Shown here: in pieces, positions 1 to 11,721 of the stretch
Layout: each line of letters starts with the position of its first letter
Position numbering within the stretch: the first letter of the stretch is position 1
Assembly (NCBI RefSeq): GCF_001039355.2
Contig: NW_019775406.1
Coordinates: forward strand, 349,082 to 413,081
DNA length: 64,000 nt
Direction of reading: 5' to 3'
Source: Lingula anatina
Lineage: Eukaryota; Brachiopoda; Lingulata; Lingulida; Lingulidae
The notes under the pieces: generated by a model
Database searches by the model: none
The model's input: the letters and a program-made list of their open reading frames with translations, nothing else
Told to the model about the DNA's origin: nothing
Position numbers and translations under genes: made by a program

Positions 1-86
1 AAACCTCAAACCGAAGACGTAAAGGCAGGGAGACAACAGGCTTTGCTTTTAAGTGGGTCGGCCATATTTAATCCGCATATCAGTTA

Positions 87-262
87 CCCTTAGCAAAATA
101 TCAGGCCTGCTGCAAATTTGCCGCAATATTGCTACAAACTACAATTCCTTCTCGCCAATTTGAAGCAAATTTGCTGCAATATGGCTGCAAATTAACAGCC
201 ATAATTTTTTTCTTACAAAATTCCTGCAAGCTCATAGCTACAAACATTTCATTTGCTAAGGG
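87..262. mobile_element. MITE, CCCTTAGC family (mariner-like, TA duplication), copy 1
   Basis: 176 bp bounded by CCCTTAGCAAA (87-97) and TTTGCTAAGGG (252-262), perfect inverted ends, flanked by TA at 85-86 and 263-264. The interior is full of TTGCAGCAAATTTGC-like words able to fold back. TA duplication suggests the Tc1/mariner mode of insertion. A relative in opposite orientation lies at 57220-57396. Confidence 0.75.
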
Positions 263-560
263 TAGTCTGTGGATAATCTGTTCTGTATGTGATCTTAGCC
301 CCTTTGTGAATGCAGCCTAGGGCAGCTACTGTTGAAGGGAAAGAGTTCTCCATGGGGGGGAATGTTGATCTTGCATAAGTTGGATGGTTGTTCTACCTGC
401 ACGCCGCGGCACACCATTCAGGTAGCTACAGTATGCTCTTTCTACTATACTATAACATCCCTGCAGATTACATGTCATTGAGCCTTTTTTATTTTTGCTT
501 CACTGGAGCCTGACCTCAAAGTTCTGTACTTTTCCTAATCCCCTGGCCTACCAACTAATA

Positions 561-680
561 TGGGTGGATCGAAATATATTTTCTGACAGTCTTTGTCGAT
601 CCATTCTCCATTTTTGACCATCTTCTGACTGAAAAATTCAATGCCTGTCAGTGTAGACCCAGAAGACAGTCTTCGCTTGT
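561..680 (-). mobile_element. CAGGGGCGG MITE fragment
   Basis: Degenerate copy of the 169-bp family. Words TTTCTGACAGTCTT, GATCCATTCTCCATTTTTGAC and TTCTGACTGAAAAATT appear in reverse orientation; the outer end is missing and an internal piece near 655 is deleted. Confidence 0.6.
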
Positions 681-719
681 CCTTTACTAAAACATGGATC
701 CTTGTGTATCAACATACGT

Positions 720-722
<3 letters not shown>

Positions 723-787
<65 letters not shown>
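723..787. repeat. (GA)n microsatellite
   Basis: Uninterrupted AG dinucleotides for about 65 bp, followed by CA-rich sequence. It gives an Arg-Glu repeat open frame that is not a gene. Confidence 0.95.
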
Positions 788-789
<2 letters not shown>

Positions 790-2584
790 GCACATAAACA
801 AGCACACACACATACCATACATACATACGCACTGATGCACATGAAAACACACATATACGCAGTCTCCTAAATCAAGCTTTTTAAATCCAAACTTACCATT
901 ATCAGCATTAAAAACCCAATCTGCTGACTAGCAATATTATTTTCCACCTCATGAATTAAGCATTGCAAATAAAATACACCCGGATTCAAATGACACGATA
1001 TCCAAGATGGCTCATGTCTGGCTGATGCACCTGCATTACCTGATTAAGGTAAAGAGCTACTGGCTCTGTGACTTCTCACAGGTGTGTTATTTCACTATCA
1101 ATAGGTTTATCTTAAGGTGATAGATCAAATTCAGTTGTCTAGGACACTTTTCATTGTCAAAGCACCTCTTTTTAAAAACGCTTTAACCCCAGAATTTGAA
1201 TAAAAGAGAGAGATTAAAAAAAAAAAAAAGCCTAAATCCTTTTCAGTATAACCTGCTTCTAGACTGCTACTGAACTGGTTAAAGCCCACAGATTTGAAAA
1301 AAAAAAAAAAAAAAAAAACAGTTTGAAAAAAAGTGGCAGCAGAATTTCTACAAATGCATGATCTAATTCTATTATTAATAAGTATACATAAACCTGTGCA
1401 ACTAGGCTGCTTGCTTCTTAGCTGCTATCTTACTAGGAAAGTGGAAGTGCATATTATAGTAAACTTACTGTATGTGAAAACATAGAATTTTTAAAAAAGG
1501 TGGAACTCTTTGCATCCTTTGTCAAATTGTAATCTACTTCATTAAAGAAATTAAAACCAAATTTTGGTCTTAACTTCACAGCCAAACTTTAAAATCTACA
1601 ATGACCTGTCGTATTCCACTTGTATACAATTGTGTGCTATTTTTTCATAAAATTAAAAAGTTGCTACTGCTTTTGGTCACTTGTTACTCACCTTTCATGG
1701 ACTACTGTAAATTTTACATTAAATTAATACAACATAGTCTAAGACCAATTCCAAGCTTAAAGTTACGGTCAAGTTTAAGTTTATTATATTTTTTCAATAA
1801 AAATGCCCCCACCCCCAATCGAGAAAAAAGGCAAAAAAATACAAAGACGATGGCAGAAACAACACATGAAAATTCTGAGTTGTGAGAATCAAGCTATTTG
1901 GCACTGTACTGTTACATACATCAGCTGCCTGGCTCTGTGAAAACTGTAAGTAAGCTGTGAGAATCAGGGTGCTTGGCACTTCACTATGACTTGCATCTGC
2001 TGCCTTTTCTGGCTGATACTGGTCTGTAAATTAATCAATGAAATGACTACCAGTCTTCTAATAATAAAATGCATGCTTCTTTAACAGCATAGCAAACAAA
2101 GTAATAGGCCTTTAACTTAATTCTGAGTCCAAAATAATGGACAATCATTAAAGCCAAGTCATCATCTTTTTACTTCAGCCAAACAGCCAATTTTCTTTGC
2201 AAATCAATGAATGTAATCAAATGAACGTTACTCAGCAAATCCAATGCAACCCAATTTCTTCCAATCAGGACGGATTTACTTCTCAAAATTGATGGTTTGA
2301 GTTTCATGTTTTTCCATAAAGCATAGTGATTAATTACAATATGACCGGTATGGAATATGATATGATTAGTTAATCTAAATTGTTTAGTCTGTGGATTATG
2401 AATTGATGGATTATTTATTGCTAAGAAACCCCCAGAGCATTTGCACCTTGATTTACCTCCCAATCATTTTTGATTTAATTTATGTCTTCGCTAAGACTTT
2501 ACCTGCAACCTGACCCTTGTAAACCACCTTAATGTCAATGGTTAAACATATTTCCTCCGACCTCGTTAAAAAAATAGTTCCCTA

Positions 2585-2630
<46 letters not shown>

Positions 2631-2911
2631 CAATAAAAAAAGAAGGCTATTTATGTAAAAATTTCCAAAGAAACTTTGAAATAGAGCCAGGACCTTTGAA
2701 TAATGTGATGTTTTATTGGTACTTAAACTTATGAAAGGCCTTGTTGACCAAGCCATTAGACAAACTTTATTTTATTTGCACAAATGAACATTATGGTACC
2801 ATTTCATAGTCGGCCTACGTCTCTGGATACAGCTGATATTAAATATACTAGTATATCACTGATCATACTTTTTGAACAGAAATATCTGGGCTCCGTATCT
2901 CGAAAGGTTCG

Positions 2912-3005
2912 CTATGTTGCGCACGTGCGTTAGTGTCTCGATTCCATAACCGATTCTATTTGAGATACGGGCCATAGAATCGAGACACTTGCGCAAGTGA
3001 CATGG
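2912..3005. repeat. Foldback element with long imperfect inverted repeat
   Basis: GTGTCTCGATTCCAT (2930s) pairs with ATAGAATCGAGACAC (2970s), extending outward through GTTGCGCA/TGCGCAAGTGACAT. An inner pair, CGTATCTCGAAA / TTTGAGATACG, also exists. CpG content is higher than nearby. It is probably a degenerate MITE. Confidence 0.5.
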
Positions 3006-5839
3006 CCATTTTAGGTGAAGAACTTTTCTAAATTATCCAGAGGCCCATTATCAAATCTGACAATATTTTTAAGTGAGCAAAGAATTGTCTTCTGAAAATA
3101 TTTTCAAGATTGACGATATTTTCAATTTTTCACCGTAAGACAGTTGGTGGTGAAGAAAGCCATGTCTTCCCCTTCACACAACAGGCCTAGTAATTCATCT
3201 TGGTGGATGCTAGCTTGACTAAATTGACTAAATTTTGGTCTATAAGTTAAGACCAACTTTTTGATTTACTGTAGGTTATTTTTGTGCAACAGAACCATCA
3301 TGGAGGAAGCAACCAAATGCCGATTGGGCAAGCCATATATTACCACTGTCCAGTACAGAACTTACTTTCTCATTTGATTTACATCTTCGATTCAATCACC
3401 CTTACAAAAGACTTCACAAGAGGGCTAAACAAAGGAAGCGTTATGACATTTTGTGCCCAGTCCAAGTTGTCCAACCATTCTGCTTGACCAGAGTGACCAC
3501 ATTGACCAGACTTTAGCCCGCTAATACTGAAACTATTGATTGAGTCGATATCTCAAACACAAACACTCAACAAGCGTTTCCTAGTCAATATTTCTGATTC
3601 TGTATAAATATTTAATACCTGTGCCATGTAAAACAAATGGTGACTGGAAATATTTATTCTATGTTATAACACCTGTAATATGAGTATGGACCCTGGGGAT
3701 TGTGAATAAATTAAAGCCATAACTGGTCCTACTCTTCGTCTTAATCAGAAAGCTGTACAGTTCCTAGTCAGTTCTTAAATTTATGGCATCTCAGACACTC
3801 CAAGAAGAGTTTTAAATCAGTTCTTATTCTTATCGCTAGTTAAACTACAGTTTCAGGGACTGAATGGTGACTCAAATACTTCAACAAAAATGTAAATCGT
3901 ATCCCAGAAAAATCAAAATCACCAAATATTTTATCAGCAAAATGATATATACTAATTCAGAACCCAAACTTGCCAGGCCAAAAGGTAATGAACTTTACCA
4001 TCCCCCCCCCCACCCCCCCACACACACACACACACACACTTCCCAACCTGTATCCTCTTTGTTCAGTCATTATCAACAGGAAATGGCCTACCTTCCAAGC
4101 CAGCACTGAAGCGAACACATCAGAACATCTGACTTCTGGCACAAATTCAGTCCAACTGCAGCACCTACAATATTCCTGGCTACAACTCTATCAATAGAGG
4201 GGGCATCCCAAATGTCCAATTTAGATAAAAGTAGTTGTGGCATAGCTTAGGAAAACTATGAAGGCATAAAGGCTATTCGTCTGAAGCTCAGAAAATTTAT
4301 TATTAATTGTCTCATGAGCCAAAGACAAAGTCTGTTTTTTTTTCTTTCTTGGAACTTCTTATCTTAGTTTTTTGATGAGATGATTTTCTGATGAGGATAG
4401 ATTAACTTCCCTTTTTGATCTCTCCCCTTAATTCCTAGTAACCCAGCAGCTTTGACATCCCCCCTTAATTCCTGGTTACCCATCTGGTTCCTCCAAGAAA
4501 TGCTTGTGGCACTAAGATAATTATTGTACTGTAATGTTACTGTGAAATCTATTTCTTTTTCACACATTTTAACCCTATCCTAAGGCTGGCACCTGCTGCC
4601 CTCCCCACTGTGAAAATAAAACTAAAAGTACAGAGTTCAAGACGGCTGGTGGGGGGGTTTGGAGGTGGGGGTGGGGTGGTGAACTTACCACCTTTGCCCA
4701 AAAATGGTCTTCTCTTGGTAAAAGTTGATGTACAAGTAGATTTTATGGTAAAAAGTACACTTCTTCAGAAAAGGAATCCTCACCCCAATCCCCAACCTTC
4801 AGAAATGGTTGAGAGTCTGAGAGAGAGAGAGAGACTGGGATGCACTGACTGAAATGGCACTTCATTCAGCCTATTGCATCATTACCTGTAAAAGATTACG
4901 TTAGCTCCAAAAATAACCCCCCTTTTCAGATAGGTGACCCCATTTCCTGCTAAGGCCATGTGTTTCTAAGAAAACCCTCATTATTTTTATCAAAATAAAT
5001 GTTTTTATTTTATCCAGAGACCTGGATTTTGAGTAAGTAGACAGTTTTCACCCGTTTCCCTAAATTTCATATCTAACATAACAAAAACTTTTTTGAGAGA
5101 GAACATACAAACTTTGCTGTAAATCAAAGTTTCTTTTACCCTAAGCTACCTGCCTCCACTTAAAAACAAAAATTAAAAACAACAAAAAAAAAAAAAATTC
5201 TTTTTTTCTTTTTGTGTTAGAGACAATTGAAAGACTCATGATTATCGCCTCCCCCCATGTGTTTCTGAGAAAGCTGCTATTATAATTATGACAAGTCCAA
5301 TCAATGGGAACACATGTAGTTCCTCTCTGTTTTTGCTGTGGGTGTTCTAGGTATAGATTTTGGCCTCGCAGACTGTAGCAAATTAGAAGAAAAACAGCCG
5401 TGCCTGATGGAGATCAAACCCATAAACACTTGCTTCTGTTATTGGAAAACGGCTCTTCTCTTAGAAAATTGTTTCTCTTTTGGTCAATATAAAGTTTACT
5501 GTTCTGTTAAGCAACTACAGTTACTGTATTGATACAAAATTTTAAAATCATGTTTTGTTTTTTTGACCAAACCTAAATTAACACTACTTTCATTTTAAAA
5601 ACCATAAGTCAGAATCTCACTTGCAATATATAGGTCAAGAACTTCCTGTTACTGGTTTTTTATTTCAGTGATTGAAAATCTTCACTACAGATTTCCCTGT
5701 GACTTTTTTCTTATCTTAGTAATAAATCAATCCTGTCAAATGCACCATCCCAAGGTGGAAAAGAAATCACAGTAGCTAGCATACTAGAAACCTGCCCTTT
5801 ACAGAAGATAATACCAAGGAGTTATAACAGAAGGAGATT

Positions 5840-6240
5840 ACACGCAAGCCTCTCTATTGTCCGATGTCTGTTACGGTGGGCGGAGCTAGCTACGGGGGGC
5901 CTCCTGTCTCAAGGTTTCGTCTGGGTCGCTCTCCTCCGCTCGGAGATTGATTTTATATGCGTTATTTCGCGTTAGAATTCGAAATCAGTAGTGTCAAAGC
6001 GGCGCTGTATGCTGACGATTTTTTTCACAGGTAGTTATTTGGACGATGTGCTGGGAGGGAACGATATCATAGAAAGCGATTTTAAGGTGGTGACTGAGGA
6101 TGGTCGCCATGAGTTTTTTTGAGTCGGTGATAGATGGCTTTTCTTTTGCACAACACAGTGAAAAATCACCAAGGATAAGTCAAAAGAAAACGTCCCAACT
6201 GTGGTTTGTGAAAATGACATTCAAGTGAACGTCTGTCCTC
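5840..6240. other. CpG-dense block with coding-like short frames, unidentified
   Basis: In an otherwise A/T-rich region, 5861-5995 holds about eleven CpGs. The plus strand has ATG at 5864 (28 codons, MSVTVGGASYGGPPVS...) and ATG at 5957 (MRYFALEFEISSVKAALYAD...), the latter running to CACAG|GTAGTT at 6030, which reads as a splice donor. The following sequence reads SYLDDVLGGNDIIESDF in another frame. This may be a promoter with first exon, a degenerate gene or a transposon fragment. No family was recognised. Confidence 0.3.
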
Positions 6241-7977
6241 ACTGCCAAAGAACATAATATTAATACATAAACGTTTGGACCCTCCTGCCCTTGGGTCCCA
6301 TAAACATATACATTGAGACAGTGCCTAAGCTTTGTGACTGCATGGTTTTAAATTTCTTTAAGTATTTTTTTCTCTCACTCGGTATAATTTTAATATCCTA
6401 ATGCATTGAAGTGAAATTTTAATCAAAGGTTGAAGCAATGCCACGACATGTCAATTTACTAAATACTCGTTATAAATNTGGCCTTCAATAAAATGCTAAA
6501 CACTTAGACTATTTAGAATTTTTTTTCGATATATATATATATATACCTTAACCAGTAAACATCACAGTAAAATACTGGCTGATCGAAACCTGTATGTGTT
6601 GAAGTTACTCAATCTATATCATGCAAAAGGTCACCTCAATACTGTGACTTTTTCTGTGTCTAAATGGGTTCACCAACTAGTAATTCAAGCTACAGATATA
6701 TCTCACCTCAAATATCATCAAGATCATCCTCAATCCCTTTTGTAATCCTTTTGTTTGTTTTTCTTTACGTCTGCCTCATGCCTGTAACAGGCGCATTTGT
6801 TATTGTTGAAACCACATCAAAATGCCCATATCACCCTAAAAATTCATCATCTTCATAAACTCGTAAATCTCAGCCTGGGCAAAGTGACCTGATATGACCG
6901 TCAGTTTCAGCTTCTATAATTACAGCTTAGCATGATTCGGGTCACGAAAAAAAGGTGACATACCTCAATACAATGTGTCAGTTCAGACAGGAACAAACTC
7001 AGAATGGAGAAGCAGCCAAAATGGCAGCCAAAGCAACCAGAATGTATTACCAATTAAATATAGCCTCACAGCCAATTTTTTTCAACAAGGCATCAGGTTA
7101 GCAGGATAATATAAGAGTTTTTCAACTTCTGATTAAACCATGTGATTTTACTGTAAGAATGTAAGGATGTTCACAACTTCTCATGTGGCCATACAAAGAC
7201 AAGTTAGACCCATTTTCAGTCTGTAACATTTCTTGTCTGACCTTGCCCCTACATCATCTTGGCTAAGTATAGTTGAGAGAATTATTTTGGAATTTAAGTA
7301 AGGACACAGCTAAGTCCCACTTTCAGTTAAAAAATTTCCTTGTCTAACCACTGCCTAATAGTTGATATATCAGTCCTCAATGGATGCTGTGTGTACTACA
7401 TTCCCCTTTTATATTCACCATGCGTAGCATGAATGAGTTGTACAGTTGCCTCATGAACGAGTATTGGTGTGGGGCAATACTTACGCAAAGTTAACAGCCT
7501 CAGATATATTTGTTCAGCAAATAAACAACTCAGGTTGAAAAAAATGTTAATAAAAGCTACTCAAATGAATCTAATTCAATACGGGCAGGTGGGGGGGGGG
7601 GGTATTTGCTCATAATGTTTATTCACAATGGAATCCACTTATGACAAAGTCGCAATGGGTAAAAGCAAAGTGGCCAAATGCCAAATGGGCACATTTGATT
7701 GTTCAGTGGTCTAATATACCGATAATGCAAAGTGGTTGTCGTTTTCTGGTTGCTTAGAGTAGTTGTTTGATTTGTCTCATATTATGTAAAGGAGTCCGTA
7801 AAATAAGTTCACCTCTTGCAAGGTAACTAAAGCAGGTGAAGAATGGGTACTGAGCAATGACATAAACAATCCAAAATATCAAACATATTATTCTTCTGCT
7901 GGATGGTTTAATTTATGATTAATGTTTTTAGTGTTACTAGGTTCTTCATGTTCTTCAGGCCCATACCCGCAAGCTTC

Positions 7978-8038
<61 letters not shown>

Positions 8039-8683
8039 TTCAGGAGGTCAGAAAACGTCCACTCTGAACAAAATTTGATCCAGGCTATTTGTCAAATTGG
8101 GTTAACAAAGGGGATATCGGTCCACACCTTCAGAAAATGATCCCCCTACTTCACACACACACTTTTTAGAATCCTTAACTTAATATCTTATAATCTTAAC
8201 CACACCTAAGTCTCAACCAAAATATTTTTTCAACAAGGCATGCTGTGCACAATGTGAAAAGACTATTCAGATATATTGAATGGCAAGTGTTTGTTGTAGC
8301 TAGGATCCAAAAAACTGTTTTCTGAGTCCAACGCTATAGTGATTACCACCACAAGTAACTGATTGGGAACACATATTACCAAAACAATTAAGAAAACGAT
8401 AACCGAATTGATCTCTGAACAATAAGCATTATACTTCACTGCTTTTGCTATTGAGTAATTTTGTAAAGATTATGTAGTCAAAGAAATGTTCATTCTACTC
8501 TATGGTTTCATTTAAGTCTGCAGAGCAATGCAAGTCACTTCCTTCCATACTGCTTAGTGCTACATGAGGAAATAGGCGGAAACACCCTATTTTTTACAAA
8601 ATAAGTCTAATAAAGTTTATCTAATTATAAAAGGTTGGGGCTTAAAAACATTCAACAGAAGATGACCTTTACACTGTATCCTA

Positions 8684-8739
8684 CAGGCCTCATAAACGAT
8701 AATTGTTCTGGGAAACGCCTAATCCGTTTATGAGGCCTG
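8684..8739. mobile_element. 56-bp minimal hairpin element with 5-bp target duplication
   Basis: CAGGCCTCATAAACG (8684-8698) and its perfect complement CGTTTATGAGGCCTG (8725-8739) enclose a 26-base loop. TCCTA flanks both sides (8679-8683 and 8740-8744). The two arms make up over half the element. Confidence 0.7.
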
Positions 8740-8781
8740 TCCTAGAGGATCACTTAAAAAAACTGCTTAAATGGAACTAAG

Positions 8782-9038
8782 ACCTCATTCCCATTGACAC
8801 CATCAGTCTATGTGGATGGACACAACTCTGCCGGGACCCTCGCTAAATGCAATCAGCTTAACTGAATGTCATGCCTCCAATGTACACTTATCTAATCACC
8901 AGCTTTTTTTGCATTCTACTTAAGGCTTGGATGAGGCATGTCATTCAGTATCTAGTAAGCTGATTGTACTCAGCGATGTTTCCTGTCAGAGTTGGGTTGA
9001 TCCCCGTGGACCGACGTTGTGATTGGGAATGGGGCCTC
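8782..9038. mobile_element. CATTCCCATTGAC palindromic MITE, copy 1
   Basis: About 257 bp between GACCTCATTCCCA and GGGAATGGGGCCTC. The interior has ATGCAATCAGC ... GCTGATTGTACT and GGCATGTCATTCAGT in inverted arrangement. A related copy lies at 50412-50624. Confidence 0.65.
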
Positions 9039-10186
9039 AGATGCCAATAAATTAGGTAGTTTACAAAACTTCACCCGCAGTTGTTTCGGTTTTACACTTT
9101 TTTCACTTTTCATTTAACTAACAAATAGAAATATATAGCTTCATAAATAGTTGGGGCACCCAAAATACTCGCATCCTTTTACTTTGACAGGATCTTATTT
9201 ATTTAAATGAGTCCTTTTCTTCTCATTCCAAGAAAATGCTTATTTATAATTTTTTCTCTACTATATCGGTATGCCAGTGACATACCAAAAATCAACTCGG
9301 CTGCAAAATACAAAACTGCGCATGTTAATTTATCTGTGACACAGCACTTTTTTAAATAATGGATAAACCAATTATTCCTGAGGTGCAGCCGAGCAAATCG
9401 ATGTCACAGATTTTATCCTTTTAATGTTCTACTTTTCTTACTTTGTGCAAATGAGTAATTTTCACTGTAGGTTCTATAATGCCCTATGCTTGTTTATCCA
9501 GAAGATTGTAGTAGCAAGTCAGATATTTTTCAGGCTAACAATCAACAAATACTAGTAATAGATGACTACCAAATATGATAAGCCTGTATTGTACTAGTAA
9601 ACACTTGAGATTTGACATGACTCGTGACTGATTGTTTTTGTCAATAGTTAAAAAATAATTTTTATAAATTTCAACAAGAAAAATATCTCACTTCTGAACA
9701 CTCTTCGAGTAATTTTGCATACATCTATCTATAAATCTTTATCAGTAGGTAACTGGTATTTAAAAATCGTGCAGAAGTGACAAATATCTCATTTTTCATC
9801 ATTAATTTGTTATCCCAGCTATCAATTTCAGGCTTACCGGCTACAGCAAAAAGAAATTTATGTCAAAATAATGCAGGATGTGGGTTTTTATTGATCCTGT
9901 TACTGGGACAATAAACATTTCCTGAAATTTGCAATTGGATTATGAAAGTGAAAGTAGTTGACACTATCAGTATTTGTTTAAACCAGCTGGTTTAAACCTC
10001 TTTACTGGTGAAAAATGATTCAAAACTTAATTTAAAATGATAAAACAATATATTCAGAATGTGACATGGATGTGAAATCTCTCCCTCTCTCCCACACACA
10101 CACATTAACAAAATTACATACACATGCAGAAACACACACATCCATACAAACATGCTTACCTATAGTACACAAGCAAGCACACATAT

Positions 10187-10225
<39 letters not shown>

Positions 10226-11380
10226 GCAAAAATATATACGAAAGTGATGTCAAAGCAGTGTTATAACAAACGTCCTGTAATTCACAGTCAACACATTTCC
10301 GGTTGGAAATATACCTTCTCTGATCTTGTCTATATACCTACTTTGCTGTGCAAACTTGATTTTTTTTCAGTGATTTTTAAAGTCTCTATAAATGATATAT
10401 GACAAATGTAATTAACTCACACACTGTAGGATCTTTCAGATGGCTACTAAGTCCAGCACCCGCATCCATTGGTATTGCCTACTAAGTACCTAACTACAGA
10501 CGTGACAACCTTGGCCCCCTCACCGATTTTCTTAACAACAAGGCTATCCCCTAGATTAGATTAGAAGCCTGATCGATGAAAACTGTATTAACCCCATTTT
10601 CATTATTTACAAGTCACACTGTACCTGGGATTTTTTCTGGTATTGTTTTTCCTAATCAAAACTCAGGATCCTGGGGAGATTATAAATATAAATGACGATG
10701 TTTGGAAGCTTTGGAATAATTAACTTGTACCAGGTTCTATGCCATTTCTCAGGTTTGGTCAACTACTAAGGGGGCACTAGTACTTACTTACTAGTAAAAT
10801 GTCCACTTTTTCAGAAAATACCCCCCCCCCCACACACACACACCAAATTTACTGGACAGACTTTTAAGAGAGTATGGTTGTTTCTGAAGCAGGAACAGGC
10901 TTAGAAGAAATAGGGAGTTCCATCAATTGTAGAAATTGAAGAACCTAAAATCTAACCATTTTAACAAAGTCTAAGTTTTCCACATATTTTCCACATGATA
11001 CATAATATAATTATCAGAATTTAGGGTGGTAAGAAAAAGTGGAAAGAAATGGCTTGATGACCTTAAAACTGGCAGTCCACTTCAAGTAAGAAAACTGTCT
11101 CATAAAATGGGACTTCTAAAGTTATCAGGGAAAGGGAAAAACCAAGTTTGTGATAGGTAGAACCCTAGAACCCTGAAACTACATTTATACCGATCAATAA
11201 ATTTTGGTTCGCCACAGACTTCAGGGCTCTCATACAAATTTTAGCATGGGTTAGGAGCTACAGAATCTTACATCTAGGTTTCCACTTTTAACTTCACAAC
11301 AACATCATATCGCAGTATAAAGATACTGGGCAAAGTATATCTGTTATGTAACTACAGATTAGCTTATCTTTTTGACTGAC

Positions 11381-11517
11381 CTTCATGTTAAGTGACCTTC
11401 CTTGTACAAATTGACCAATGATTAAGTGCAATACTGTACCCTTCGTGTTAAACAGAGAGGTGTATCCGCCAAATGTAGCACCAATGAGAAGCACTGACAT
11501 TGCACCTATCTCAACAT
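11381..11517 (-). CDS. Candidate internal exon of an unrecognised minus-strand gene
   Basis: Between acceptor TTCACCAG and donor AAG|GTCAGT lies a 137-nt frame (2 nt plus 45 codons) reading VEIGAMSVLLIGATFGGYTS, then LFNTKGTVLHLIIGQFVQG, then RSLNMK. Amino-acid balance looks coding and the beta-strand-turn pattern recalls a beta-propeller blade, but I recognise no family. No adjacent exon with matching phase was confirmed. It could belong to a gene starting near 16.05 kb. Confidence 0.3.
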
Positions 11518-11664
11518 CTGGTGAACAATAAGGAAACATTTACTATGAAATGACATGACAATCATGACCACGTCATTTCTATTTACCCAAAAAAGTCTCT
11601 TTCTGAACATTCAGACTGATTGCACATGTGATCAACATAACCTTCCAAGTTATTATGAACTCTG

Positions 11665-11669
<5 letters not shown>

Positions 11670-11720
<51 letters not shown>
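11670..11720. repeat. (AAT)n microsatellite
   Basis: About 17 AAT units. Poly-Asn (+) and poly-Leu (-) frames across it are artefacts. Confidence 0.95.

Positions 11721-11721
<1 letters not shown>

Larger units (their letters stand above)
265..5839. other. No recognisable gene
   Basis: A/T-rich sequence with poly-A tracts (1295-1318, 5188-5198), TC/AC microsatellites (2589-2632), C/A tracts at 4002-4038, a MITE fragment, a foldback element and a worn CAGGCCCGTAGCCAG relative. A weak exon-like frame lies at 3406-3526 on the minus strand (see findings). Confidence 0.6.
6241..11380. other. No recognisable gene
   Basis: Contains a single N at 6478, a short TA tract at 6530-6545, a (TG)n-(G)n tract at 7978-8037, two MITEs (8.68 and 8.78 kb) and CA/GA repeats at 10090-10225. 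Otherwise unremarkable A/T-rich DNA, possibly intronic. Confidence 0.6.

Noticed and set aside
2170-2463. 97-codon minus-strand frame
   Set aside because: It has no recognisable domain or splice context and its composition follows the A/T-rich surroundings.
5957-6034. ALYADD motif resembling the reverse-transcriptase YxDD box
   Set aside because: The frame is only 25 codons and no other reverse-transcriptase motif lies in any frame nearby.
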